From: CBDCUW01 sp963734865
GTDB lineage: Bacteria > Planctomycetota > Planctomycetia > Pirellulales > Pirellulaceae
Assembly (NCBI GenBank): GCA_963734865.1
Contig: CAVTIV010000004.1
Location: 186,001-250,000, forward strand
DNA length: 64,000 bases
Direction: 5' to 3'
The translations under genes and the position numbers were made by a program. This document shows positions 19,900-27,677 of this stretch, piece after piece. Position 1 is the stretch's first letter; each line of letters starts with the position of its first letter. Under the pieces are notes generated by a model. It had not been told where the DNA came from. It worked only from the letters and a program-made list of their open reading frames with translations, and made no database searches.

Positions 19900-21234
19900 A
19901 TGATCACCCCCATCGCCCATCGAGAGTTTCTTTGCCGAAATCACTTTCGCCCAGCGAACGAATCGGGCGTATGCGACGTACCAACTCCCGCGACACTCCA
20001 TTCTCCTCTTGTGCTTTTCTTGAACACGATCGTCGCAGAGTATCGCTGGTATTTTCCGGCAAATTTTGATTCGTCTTTTTTGAGCGGCCGGCGCGACACC
20101 TTCGTCGGAGTTTACCGGGCGGCATTTTATGCCCACATCATCAGCGGGCCACTGGCGGTCGTGCTCGGCGCATTCTTGATGTTCAGCGGTGGCAAAGGAA
20201 GCTATCGCAATGCGCACCGCTGGGCTGGGCGGGCACAGATGCTGATGGTGATTGCCATCGTCGTCCCCAGCGGTTTTGTGATGGCGATGCAGGCGTACGG
20301 CGGGGCGATCGCCGCTGGTGGATTTCTCACGCTTTCCCTTGCGACCGCCGTCTGTGCGGCGGCAACCGTTGTCCAGGCACGCGCGAGGCAATTTGGATCG
20401 CACCAGAGGTGGGCGAGTCGCTGCTTTCTACTGTTGTGTTCACCACTGCTGCTGCGCGTGATCGCGGGAGCGCTGATTGTGATGCAGTTGGAGTCGGTTT
20501 CGTATCCGGCGATGGGTCCGGCGCCGTGGGTCTCGGCCTACACGCCGTGGCGGAAGGAGATTCCGACGTTTCGATGTCCCAGTGCCGTTGGTGAGCGAAC
20601 CGGGTTTGGCCTGACGAACTACGCGTTCTGTATCGCAGACGTGGCTCGGCAGATCCATCAACCTGATTGCGTACGCGGCGTGTTTGCGTGCCGCAAGACG
20701 ACACGTTTGAGCGACATCACCGACGGCCAAAGCAACACGATTGCGATGGCTGAGATCGGAACGCCTTCCGGTTTGACGGTCATCGGCCAATATGCGACCG
20801 GTCAGCCGTCGACCGTGTTCGATGATCCGAGTTTGTGCAACCAGACGCGTGACACGTCGCGACCGCGATTTTACATGGCGGAAGTGTCGCTCGGCGCGCC
20901 AGGCCGTGGCGGGCGGTGGGCCGACGGCGGGGCAGGATTCGGGATCGTCAATACGGTGCTACCGCCGAACAGTTCCAGTTGTGCGATCGGCGGATTGGAC
21001 GCGGTGGACGGCATCTATTCGGCTGGCAGTTTCCACCAAGGCGGGGCGCATGTGCTGATGGCCGACGGCGCCGTTGTCTTCATGACCGAAAACATCGAGG
21101 CGGGTGATCCGTGTCACCCCACGCTGACGTCGGGGCAGTTCGCTGAGGCTCCCGTCGCTAGTCCGTATGGACTCTGGGGAGGCTTGGGAACGGCTGCCGG
21201 AGAAGAAAACTTGGAGGAAGAATTGCTACGTTGA
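19900..21234 (+). CDS. chimeric protein: DUF2306 membrane domain fused to the C-terminal part of a DUF1559 pilin-like protein
   Basis: Residues about 45-200 match the DUF2306 family of small multi-pass membrane proteins (AEYRWYFPANF, YAHIISGPLAVVLGAFL, NAHRWAGRAQM, HQRWASRCFLLLCS). The family's last helix is missing. From about residue 205 the protein is instead the secreted back half of a planctomycete DUF1559 protein: YPAMGPAPW, WRKEIPTFRCPS, LSDITDGQSNTIAMAEIG and the terminal SFHQGGAHVLMADGAVVFM block. DUF1559 proteins normally start with a type IV prepilin cleavage site and helix, which is absent. The frame is open through the junction. This is best read as a deletion fusion of two unrelated genes; expression of a working product is doubtful. 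Confidence 0.75.
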   Translation: MITPIAHREFLCRNHFRPANESGVCDVPTPATLHSPLVLFLNTIVAEYRWYFPANFDSSFLSGRRDTFVGVYRAAFYAHIISGPLAVVLGAFLMFSGGKGSYRNAHRWAGRAQMLMVIAIVVPSGFVMAMQAYGGAIAAGGFLTLSLATAVCAAATVVQARARQFGSHQRWASRCFLLLCSPLLLRVIAGALIVMQLESVSYPAMGPAPWVSAYTPWRKEIPTFRCPSAVGERTGFGLTNYAFCIADVARQIHQPDCVRGVFACRKTTRLSDITDGQSNTIAMAEIGTPSGLTVIGQYATGQPSTVFDDPSLCNQTRDTSRPRFYMAEVSLGAPGRGGRWADGGAGFGIVNTVLPPNSSSCAIGGLDAVDGIYSAGSFHQGGAHVLMADGAVVFMTENIEAGDPCHPTLTSGQFAEAPVASPYGLWGGLGTAAGEENLEEELLR

Positions 21235-21283
21235 CCGGTTTGGACGCCTGTTTGCTCCGCGATCGTAGCGTCCAAAAACGCAA

Positions 21284-21300
21284 CGTTTGCGTAGCAAACG
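21284..21300. repeat. perfect hairpin with GCAAACG arms (REP-like)
   Basis: CGTTTGC-GTA-GCAAACG is a perfect 7-bp-arm hairpin 50 bp after the chimeric gene. No T tract follows, so it is not a classic terminator. The same GCAAACG core builds hairpins at 30269-30289 and 39800-39821, which suggests a dispersed palindromic family. Confidence 0.6.
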
Positions 21301-21340
21301 GCGACGATCCCAGTACTGGATTTTAAAAATCCACAGGCTG

Positions 21341-21877
21341 CTAGGGCGCGCGTTGTTCGGCAGCGGATTCTTCACCTGGCAAATCGCAAGGCTCGAGCAC
21401 GGTAAATGGTATCAGTGCAACGGTTGAAATTGGCACCAATGCATCGGTTGCCTCCGCTGTGTCGCTCGCGACCGTGCCGACACCATCCACATGACGGACG
21501 ACGCGGAATGGTTGGATTGCGACACGTCCCAGATCGTGGTCGGTGACCGGTGGAGCACATCGAATTTCGCCAACTTCGCCAATCAGCCCCGGAATGACAA
21601 TGCATGGCTCAGGGCATCCGCTGATGTCGTCAATCGATATACCGGACGACATTAACTGCTCACTGTCAGTTACGCTGAAACCATTCGCCGGCCTGATCAT
21701 TTTGTCGATCAGTCGGACATGGTCCTCTGTCACAGCCACATCGAGCGTTAGCCCGTTTGATGTTGCCATTGTTTGGATCATCTTGAGTGTCATCGATATT
21801 TTTGCCCCGAAGGAGGATCGCTTCCCGCACACGCGTCGACTCGAATTTGGAGTATCGGCCGAAAGACAGCCGGCCAT
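21341..21877 (-). CDS. hypothetical protein, uncertain
   Basis: A 178-codon frame from 21877 with natural-looking composition (TSNGLTLDVAVTEDHVRLID, VVRHVDGVGTVASD). It resembles no family I know and has no signal peptide, membrane helix or motif. Alternative starts exist downstream (MTLKM..., MIQTM..., MATSN...). It is the longest frame in the gap between the chimeric gene and the repeats. Because this zone is full of fragments, it may be a genuine small gene, a remnant or chance. Confidence 0.35.
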   Translation of the reverse strand: MAGCLSADTPNSSRRVCGKRSSFGAKISMTLKMIQTMATSNGLTLDVAVTEDHVRLIDKMIRPANGFSVTDSEQLMSSGISIDDISGCPEPCIVIPGLIGEVGEIRCAPPVTDHDLGRVAIQPFRVVRHVDGVGTVASDTAEATDALVPISTVALIPFTVLEPCDLPGEESAAEQRAP

Positions 21878-21957
21878 GATTTGAGTTGCAAATCGCCAGT
21901 TCGATCGATTGCAGCGATTAGGGTTGGTGATTGGGCGTACTTTGATTCTTCCGGGCG

Positions 21958-22119
21958 GTGATGGGGGTCAGTGCATTTTCATCGAGGTAAGACGGGAGAG
22001 TCTGGGCGTGGTAGGTTGAGAAAGTCCTCGGTGCACGCAAATCGCCCCCACCGCCAGCTTGCCGTTACGGCACGATCTTCTCTCCTTCCCTTGCTCGCCC
22101 TGTCTTTCGTAGAGCCGCT
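21958..22119. repeat. long direct repeat, copy 1
   Basis: About 162 bp starting GTGATGGGGGTCAGTGCATT and ending near AGAGCCGCT, repeated at 22761-22930 with roughly 88 percent identity by eye. Differences fall in all codon positions of every frame, so the unit is probably non-coding. It begins with the 11-mer GGGGTCAGTGC that recurs through the zone. Function unknown; a miniature mobile element or a REP-associated unit is possible. Confidence 0.85.
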
Positions 22120-22147
22120 ATTGTACCGGCCCTGCGTGCTCGAAAAT

Positions 22148-22226
22148 GCACTGACCCCGTTAGCCCCGGACCGTGCTCGAAATGCACTGACCCCGTTAGC
22201 CTGCACGTTAGCCGGACCCCGTTAGC
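22148..22226. repeat. cluster of short repeats (GCACTGACCCC and CCCCGTTAGCC)
   Basis: Two inverted copies of the 11-mer (22148-22158 and 22184-22194) each run straight into CCCCGTTAGCC, and a third CCCCGTTAGCC occurs at about 22216. The arrangement is a short degenerate tandem array with a period of about 30-36 bp. It sits 29 bp after the first long repeat and 138 bp before the LExR gene. Confidence 0.75.
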
Positions 22227-22363
22227 CCCGGCGTGTTCAAATGCCCCGATCACGTCGGCCGTTTTCTTTCGATCGCGTGGCGGGTTCCTGGTCGTCTTTC
22301 CGGGCTAAGTGCTGAAGCGGACCCCCGTCCGTCCCAATCAGCCACCTCCACAGGAACAAAGCC

Positions 22364-22633
22364 ATGTCACGCCAACGCCGACCGCTGTCCGTCCAACCGC
22401 TCGAAACGCGCAAATTGATGGCTGGGGATGCCCTGGGCGGTGGGATATTCAATGACGGCACGGTTAACGTGAGCCAAGCCACCGACGAGGAAATTATCAA
22501 AGCCTTGAACGACCGAACGCAGATCACCAGCAACCCGGTGAATGATGCGGGACAAGAGGGGGGCGGACTTTGGAACTCGACCGCCGCAGCCACCGACGCG
22601 GTGATGGCACGCTATCAGCGGATCAATTCCTAA
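22364..22633 (+). CDS. short exported protein with planctomycetal LExRxLMAG motif, probably a truncated beta-helix protein
   Basis: This 89-residue frame begins MSRQRRPLSVQPLETRKLMAGD, the basic N-terminus plus LExRxLMAGD motif that marks large secreted proteins of planctomycetes. Two phrases typical of parallel beta-helix repeats follow (GGGIFNDGTVNVS at about residues 25-37 and GGGLWNST at about 66-73). Proteins with this motif usually run to hundreds or thousands of residues, so 89 suggests truncation. It is flanked on both sides by the long direct repeats, in keeping with a fragment trapped between them. A real short protein cannot be excluded. Confidence 0.55.
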   Translation: MSRQRRPLSVQPLETRKLMAGDALGGGIFNDGTVNVSQATDEEIIKALNDRTQITSNPVNDAGQEGGGLWNSTAAATDAVMARYQRINS

Positions 22634-22760
22634 CTGGACACGATGGAAGATGAAGAGTGCGGCTTGTAAGTCGCTCGCTGTCCGCCCCATCACACTCGCC
22701 ACACCCACCAGCATCCGATGGCGGCACCCGAGGTGATGACGAGGTGATGGGGGTCCGGAG

Positions 22761-22930
22761 GTGATGGGGGTCAGTGCATTTTCATCGAGGTAAGATGGGA
22801 GAGTCTGGGCGTGGCAGGTTGAGAAAGCCCTCCGTGTACGCGAATCGCCCTCACCGCCAGCTTGCTGTTACGGCACGATCTTCTCTTCTCTCCTTTCCTT
22901 GCTTGCCCTGTCTTGCCTAGAACTGCCGCT
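22761..22930. repeat. long direct repeat, copy 2
   Basis: Second copy of the unit at 21958-22119, same orientation, start-to-start distance 803 bp. It has a few extra bases (TTCTC in the pyrimidine stretch) and ends near CTAGAACTGCCGCT. It is preceded by three close copies of GAGGTGATG and contains the 11-mer GGGGTCAGTGC at 22767-22777. Confidence 0.85.
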
Positions 22931-22975
22931 GCTGCGCAGTTATCAGGCAGTCACGAGTGATGCAGCAGTGCGGAA

Positions 22976-22986
22976 GGGGTCAGTGC
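22976..22986 (+). repeat. isolated copy of GGGGTCAGTGC
   Basis: Fifth exact copy of the 11-mer within about 1 kb (others at 21964, 22148 minus, 22184 minus, 22767), here without the long repeat. Together with a GGGGTCAGG at 23394 it marks breakpoints in this zone. The rest of the interval 22634-23628 shows no gene apart from the regulator remnant at 23274. Confidence 0.7.
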
Positions 22987-23273
22987 TTTTTTAAGGAGCG
23001 AGCTTCGATCGGGGATCCCCGATTCTTGGCTTGGGTGATGGACTGTCCCCTGCTAGAGAAACGCTGACTCCGTTTGTGGTTACCGTCCCAGCGACAGCAG
23101 CGACGTACGACCACCTTCGGGGTCGATGGCAACGAGCGATCGCATGACGACGGGTGCGCTAGCGCGACCCGCGGCGACTTTTTTGAAACCGAAGGACGCA
23201 AACGCGCGATCGTTCAATTCCTTTCGAGGCGTCACCGCCGGGGACATTTGCCTATCTGCCGTCCGACTGCGCG

Positions 23274-23378
23274 TCAATCAACGATGCCCAGTTTGACCGC
23301 GCGGACCGCCGCATCGGTTCGATCGTTGGCACTGATCTTGCGGAGCACGTTCTGTACATGCTCCTTGGTCAGAGGGCG
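23274..23378 (-). pseudogene. LuxR/NarL-type DNA-binding domain, C-terminal remnant
   Basis: On the minus strand the frame reads PLTKEHVQNVLRKISANDRT and ends DAAVRAVKLGIVD before TGA (23274-23276). This is the recognition helix and last helix of a LuxR-family helix-turn-helix. The first helices and any receiver domain are missing; upstream the sequence turns into GC-rich repeats and a GGGGTCA motif (23394-23400), so the break is at the start of the recognition helix. Only about 34 codons survive, without a start codon. The full-length parent was probably a NarL-type response regulator. Confidence 0.8.
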
Positions 23379-23628
23379 TGCGCCGCGTGCGCCGGGGTCA
23401 GGTCTTGTGTTCGGTTTTCAGCCGAACAGCACGGGCGAATGCGATCTCCATTGAGCCGCGTTCACTCGACTCGAACTCGCCGGCCGTTACGAGCGAGCGT
23501 TTGTTGCTCAGAAACTTGGACATTGCGTCGCCTTGAGAAAGGCGACTAGCAACGCAGTTTTCAGTGTCGGGCGTTCGACCGGGCGTACTCGTCGATTTTG
23601 TTTCTTAGCAAAAGTGGCAAAAAACAAG

Positions 23629-23701
23629 TGAGGGTGCTGGGACTCGAACCCAGGACCAACGGATTAAAAGTCCGTTGCTCTACCGACTGAGCTACACCCT
23701 C
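23629..23701 (-). tRNA. tRNA-Lys (anticodon TTT)
   Basis: The reverse complement folds as a full cloverleaf: acceptor GAGGGTG/CACCCTC, D arm GCTC...GAGC, anticodon stem ACGGA/TCCGT with loop CTTTTAA (anticodon TTT), T arm CTGGG-TTCGAGT-CCCAG, discriminator A at 23629. The CCA end is not encoded. It lies at the right edge of the rearranged repeat zone. Confidence 0.97.
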
Positions 23702-23808
23702 TTGGCGTTGGGGCACCAAAGAAACCGCTGGATTGCGATTGATGTCACCAACAAAAATGACCCGGAGACACATTCGCGCCCCCGGGCTCCTGCGACGTTT
23801 TTATCAAG

Positions 23809-23897
23809 CGGAGCGGACAGGATTCGAACCTGCGGAACCAGTTACCCGGTTCACCGATTTAGCAAACCGGCGCTTTCGACCACTCAGCCACCGCTCC
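23809..23897 (-). tRNA. tRNA-Ser (anticodon GCT)
   Basis: A class II tRNA with acceptor GGAGCGG/CCGCTCC, anticodon stem-loop CCGGT-TTGCTAA-ATCGG (anticodon GCT), a long variable arm and T loop TTCGAAT, with discriminator G at 23809. About 110 bp upstream of tRNA-Lys in transcription direction, so the pair may be cotranscribed. CCA not encoded. Confidence 0.96.
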
Positions 23898-24146
23898 CTG
23901 TTTCTCGGTCGTCATCCAGAACTGCGACTGCTCGCTGCTCGAGACCCGCAGATTGTGCTCAATCACGCTGCTTCACGCAACCCTTTGCCTTTTCCGAGAA
24001 ATGGTACGATTTCGCCTGTTTGGGACGTCCCGCCGGCCGGTTGGGTTCGCCCTCCCATAAGATGAGTCTGGATCGAGCAGAGACACGCCCGACGCTGTCC
24101 TGCATCGCAATCCCGTTCCCCCCCGCCCGTTCGAGCGACCGCGATC

Positions 24147-25163
24147 ATGACATCGACCCGGCCAGATGACCCCTCGCTGATCACTCAGGTGACCCATCGA
24201 GCGATGGCTACCGAGTTTGCCGTCCTGTTGCCGTCGCATCATGCCGGCGCGGTCGAACCGGTCGTCGAGGCGCTCGATTACCTGGATGAAATCGAAGACG
24301 CGTTGACGATTTATCGCCAGCAGAGCGAAATCTCGCGATTGAACATGATCGCCGCTGACCAACCGGTCACATTGTCAGCGGAAACGTTTTCGTTGATCGA
24401 GAGGTCGGTGCTATGGAGTGCCAGGACAGGCGGTGCGTTCGATATCACAGCTGGACCGTTGGTGGAGGCGTGGGGGTTCACGCGTCGTCGCGGACGAAAA
24501 CCGACCCCCCAAGAAGTCGACCGGGCCTTGGCTTGCGTCGGGTACCAACACTTGCAACTCGATACCAAACGCCGCACGGTTTCATTCAACCGGCCTGGTA
24601 TGTCGGTCAATTTGGGCGGGATCGGCAAGGGAGATGCGTTGGATCGGATCGCGGCGCGATTGCGAGCCGCCGGGATCACCGACTTCTTGATCCATGGCGG
24701 TAGTAGCAGCGTGATTGCCGTGGGCGATCAAACACGCGACAGCGGCATGGGTTGGGCCGTGGGAATCTCACACCCGACCAAGCCGCGGCGGCGGCTGGGT
24801 GGGATTTGGCTTCGCAATCGTGCCTTGGCGACCAGCGGTTCGGGCAAACAGTTTTTTCATCACCGCGGTCGCCGGTTTGGGCATGTGATCGACCCCAGAA
24901 CCGGCTATCCGGCAGGTGATTTGCTGGCATTGACGGTGGTCACGCCATCGGCCGCGGACGCCGATGCTTGTTCCACCGGATTCTTTGTCGGAGGCTGGCA
25001 GTCGATACCCGAGTCTGCCGATTGGCAACTACCAGCGATGATTGCGGTGCGCGCTGGCAAGCGTCAGGACGAAGCCGAATTGGAATCGCTCGGTGAGATC
25101 CAATGGGTCGACGAACAGGATGAATCCTTTCAGTCAGTTTCACGCGGCGGCGAAGAATCTTGA
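24147..25163 (+). CDS. apbE: FAD:protein FMN transferase
   Basis: ApbE-family enzyme of 338 residues that attaches FMN to threonine residues of electron-transport flavoproteins such as Rnf or Nqr subunits, using FAD. Visible hallmarks are RAMATEFAVLLP at the start, GGAFDITAGPLVEAWGF, the nucleotide-binding NLGGIGKGDALD, HGGSSSVIAVG, and the FAD/metal-site block HVIDPRTGYPAGD followed by PSAADADACST. No lipoprotein signal is apparent, unlike many family members, so this form may act in the cytoplasm or reach the periplasm another way. A small conserved-looking gene follows 172 bp downstream. No Nqr or Rnf genes are in the window. Confidence 0.94.
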   Translation: MTSTRPDDPSLITQVTHRAMATEFAVLLPSHHAGAVEPVVEALDYLDEIEDALTIYRQQSEISRLNMIAADQPVTLSAETFSLIERSVLWSARTGGAFDITAGPLVEAWGFTRRRGRKPTPQEVDRALACVGYQHLQLDTKRRTVSFNRPGMSVNLGGIGKGDALDRIAARLRAAGITDFLIHGGSSSVIAVGDQTRDSGMGWAVGISHPTKPRRRLGGIWLRNRALATSGSGKQFFHHRGRRFGHVIDPRTGYPAGDLLALTVVTPSAADADACSTGFFVGGWQSIPESADWQLPAMIAVRAGKRQDEAELESLGEIQWVDEQDESFQSVSRGGEES

Positions 25164-25335
25164 TCGCGAAACGTGGTCAGGAAAAGTCGATCTAGACGCA
25201 CGGATGGTCCGATCACTACAAGCGGCAGCCTCGTTGTTCGTCAAATCCAAATCAACACTTTGACGAGAGTACTCAACACGACTGCCGCACGATGGACGGC
25301 GATCCGCATACTCGATTTTTTGAGAGACATCTCCC

Positions 25336-25569
25336 ATGAATGTGAATTTCTTTGAGTGGCTTCGCGATGGTGTGCGACAGTCCGTTTTGCTGGGCGTCAG
25401 CGATGCGATCGAACAGATCGGGACGCCAGCGGATGCCGATGACCTGCATCCCAATGTTGCTGCCATGCTGCACGGGGAGGGGGCACCGAAGGCGCGGTCA
25501 AGTAAAGTTGGCGGACGAAAGCGGCTCGGTAAATCGCTAAAAGACATGGACGTCGCGACACAGTCCTAG
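25336..25569 (+). CDS. small hypothetical protein
   Basis: A 77-residue frame starting MNVNFFEWLRDGVRQSVLLG with an amphipathic N-terminal helix, an acidic middle and a basic tail (SSKVGGRKRLGKSLKDMD). No membrane segment or motif. Natural-looking composition, an ATG start and position downstream of apbE on the same strand support it as real. Function unknown. Confidence 0.55.
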   Translation: MNVNFFEWLRDGVRQSVLLGVSDAIEQIGTPADADDLHPNVAAMLHGEGAPKARSSKVGGRKRLGKSLKDMDVATQS

Positions 25570-25674
25570 TGCCGGGCGATTGCGCCGGCGGCCGAGGCAA
25601 GTGATGGCGATGTTTCGGCCGATCGCGGCGAAGGAATGCCGAAGCGGCGTCGGCACAGAGTTGCTCGGTCGGCT

Positions 25675-26352
25675 CTACGATCGGTCGCAGGGAAAGCGGA
25701 ACGCAATCGTCGTCGGTCCGCCCGGCTTGGAGTGGATGTTCAAGGTGCCGCCGGCCAGTTCGGCTCGTCCGATCATCGAGCGGATTCCGAATCGATCGCT
25801 GGGGATGTTGGTCGCATCAAATCCGCTGCCGTTATCGCTAACTTCGATTTGCCAATGGTCCGCAACCTTGGAACCGCGAACCGAGACATTCGTTGCGTTG
25901 CCGTGTCGGATCGCATTGCGAATCGCTTCGATCACGATTCGGTAGGCAGCCAGCGCAAGGTGTTGTTCGATCCGATTGATCTGGGGATCGACGTCCCAAC
26001 TCACGATCGAATGTTGGTCACCCAGCAATCGTTCGATATCCGCCGCAGCGGTAGCGGTCCAGTTTTGGGCAGCCAGTTCGGGCGGATAGACTTGGGTCAA
26101 CAATCGTCGACCGGTTTGCATCGCTTCGTCCAGCCACGAGGCGATCTGTGTGAGTCGTTGCTGTTGGTCGGAGGCGATCGATTCCGGGTCGGAGTCGCTG
26201 TCATCGATCATCCTGCCAATGCTCGCCGAGGCGGCAAAGATGAGCGGCAACAGCGCGTCATGGATTTCATGTCCGATCTGCGCCCGCTCGATTTCAATCA
26301 ACCGAGAGGCTTGGTCGAGTCGCGCGTTCAAAGGATGTTTGCTTGATTCCAA
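25675..26352 (-). CDS. soluble histidine kinase of the HisKA_3 (NarX/LiaS) type
   Basis: This 225-residue protein has a dimerisation helix with the phosphoacceptor His31 in QIGHEIHDALLPLIF, a long second helix, and a HATPase domain with N box IEAIRNAIRHGNATN, G1 box VSDNGSGFD and G2-like FGIRSMIGRAELAGG. No sensor or membrane domain is present, so input must come from a partner. The stop of the upstream STAS gene lies 8 bp before its start, indicating an operon and a possible STAS-kinase partnership. Kinases of this class normally pair with LuxR-type regulators; the only one visible is the remnant at 23274, so a working partner must lie elsewhere. Confidence 0.85.
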   Translation of the reverse strand: MESSKHPLNARLDQASRLIEIERAQIGHEIHDALLPLIFAASASIGRMIDDSDSDPESIASDQQQRLTQIASWLDEAMQTGRRLLTQVYPPELAAQNWTATAAADIERLLGDQHSIVSWDVDPQINRIEQHLALAAYRIVIEAIRNAIRHGNATNVSVRGSKVADHWQIEVSDNGSGFDATNIPSDRFGIRSMIGRAELAGGTLNIHSKPGGPTTIAFRFPCDRS

Positions 26353-26360
26353 AGAGCGGC

Positions 26361-26726
26361 TTAGCCGAACCAGCCTTTCTTATCGAAGCTGGCCATCGCT
26401 TTCTCTTCGCCGCCCTGGATGTCGAACAACTTGTTCAGCTTCGTGATTTTGAAGACTTCCAGAACATTGGGTGAAACCTCGCAAAACTTGAGGGCCACCC
26501 CCTGTGCTTTGCAGCCTTTGTTCAGCATCACCAACTTGGTGATCATTGCCGATGACATGAACGAGACGCCGCGAAAGTTCAGCAAGAGCTTTTTGTGAAT
26601 GGCTTGGGGAACGGACTCCTGAAGTTCTTTGCCAACCTGCTCGATTCGCTGGCTGTCAAGAATCTTGCTGTCCGTGAATCCCACGACCAAAATTTCGCCG
26701 CTAGTTTGTGTGGTGATGGCCGCCAT
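26361..26726 (-). CDS. STAS-domain protein (anti-sigma factor antagonist-like)
   Basis: From MAAITTQTSGEILVVGF the protein is 121 residues with the STAS fold: the central LLLNFRGVSFMSSAMITKLV holds the loop where SpoIIAA-type proteins carry the phosphorylated serine (here Ser-Ser after FM). The following TKLNKLFDIQGGEEKAMASF is the usual C-terminal helix region. The ATG at 26726 is preferred over one 21 codons upstream, because the extra stretch is not protein-like. No RsbW-type anti-sigma kinase is adjacent unless the kinase just downstream plays that role. Confidence 0.85.
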   Translation of the reverse strand: MAAITTQTSGEILVVGFTDSKILDSQRIEQVGKELQESVPQAIHKKLLLNFRGVSFMSSAMITKLVMLNKGCKAQGVALKFCEVSPNVLEVFKITKLNKLFDIQGGEEKAMASFDKKGWFG

Positions 26727-26873
26727 AGATAAATTCCGAATAACATAAGGACTTGAGGACGGTTCATCCGCCCCGCTTGCCATTCCCACAGAGTATCAGC
26801 CGCGAGCAGGGATGGCAATTCGTTGGAAATCACGTCGGTACCGGACTGGTCGCGATTTTTTCAGTTCGTCGAG

Positions 26874-27488
26874 CTAGGGGTCCAGATCGTCCAGTTGATC
26901 CAGAAGGTCGTCTAAATCAAGTGTTCGGGCAGCCTGTGCTGGCTGGGGACTGGCCGCGGGATCGGTGGTCGTGCCGACCACCGAAATCGCCGGGGCATGA
27001 TCCGCGTCGGAGTTCTGCCGGCCCCGGGCCGGGATGCTCGCCGTTTTGGTTTCCCGGATCGGGCCCGGCAGCAACGAAAACGTGCGAATCTGGCGGCCGG
27101 ACTTGATCAGGGTGATCGCACGGCACAGCGTTTGGGCATCACGAAATTTGGTCAAATCGAACGCGTAGATGCGGCGTCCGGGCAGCGACGGGGCGGCCGC
27201 GTGCGGGTCATCGGCATGAGGTGTACGATTGCCTTCCAGACCAACATTGCTGAGCGATGTGACAATCTCGGCGGCCGTCTGCCAGTCGAGCACAGCGACA
27301 TCACCGCTGAGCGACTCGAGCGTCAATCGATCGGTCGCCGTGGCGGAAAGTTCCGCCAGCGGTCCGACCAAGGTCAGATCGATCCCGGGCAGCCCAATCA
27401 ATTCCCCGACAACCGCTTCGGCCAGTTGACCGGCCGATACCGATGGCGGTGGTGAGTGCACCATGACAACAGACAATCGAACGGCCAT
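26874..27488 (-). CDS. hypothetical protein with acidic C-terminus
   Basis: Residues from MAVRLSVVMVHSPPPSVSAG give a 204-residue protein whose first 150 residues alternate strands and helices (LAELSATATDRLTLESLSGD, GDVAVLDWQTAAEIVTSL, GRRIYAFDLTKFRDAQTLC). A low-complexity linker and an acidic tail (LDLDDLLDQLDDLDP) follow. The Rossmann-like alternation suggests a nucleotide- or partner-binding domain, without catalytic motifs. It is the last gene of a leftward set with the ATPase and two arrestin-like proteins. Start chosen at 27488 because the upstream 42 codons have poor composition. Confidence 0.55.
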   Translation of the reverse strand: MAVRLSVVMVHSPPPSVSAGQLAEAVVGELIGLPGIDLTLVGPLAELSATATDRLTLESLSGDVAVLDWQTAAEIVTSLSNVGLEGNRTPHADDPHAAAPSLPGRRIYAFDLTKFRDAQTLCRAITLIKSGRQIRTFSLLPGPIRETKTASIPARGRQNSDADHAPAISVVGTTTDPAASPQPAQAARTLDLDDLLDQLDDLDP

Positions 27489-27677
27489 GGCGGTCGTTTT
27501 TCTCGGTTGGTGGGGTGAAGCAAAAGTGGTGGGCGCGAACAAGGCGACGGGTGGGTGCGAAACGAGATCGGGGTACGAAACGGAGGCGAAGTACGAAACG
27601 GAGATGGGGGACAAGCGGAAAGCACCCGCGGGGCTGGCCCGGCTGTTGAGCTCCCTCGCCGTTTCCCCCCGGGGTCT

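Noticed and set aside
21958..22930. Long repeats as ends of a transposase gene
   Set aside because: No frame in either copy stays open with synonymous differences, and no transposase motif is visible; kept only as repeats of unknown type.
23080..23280. Small frames on both strands before the LuxR remnant
   Set aside because: 65-70 codons with no resemblance to any family and in a zone of debris; not supportable as genes.
23326..23341. TTGGCACTGATCTTGC, an excellent sigma-54 -24/-12 promoter match
   Set aside because: It lies inside the coding remnant of the LuxR helix-turn-helix on the opposite strand, and no gene follows in its direction before the tRNAs; most likely chance.
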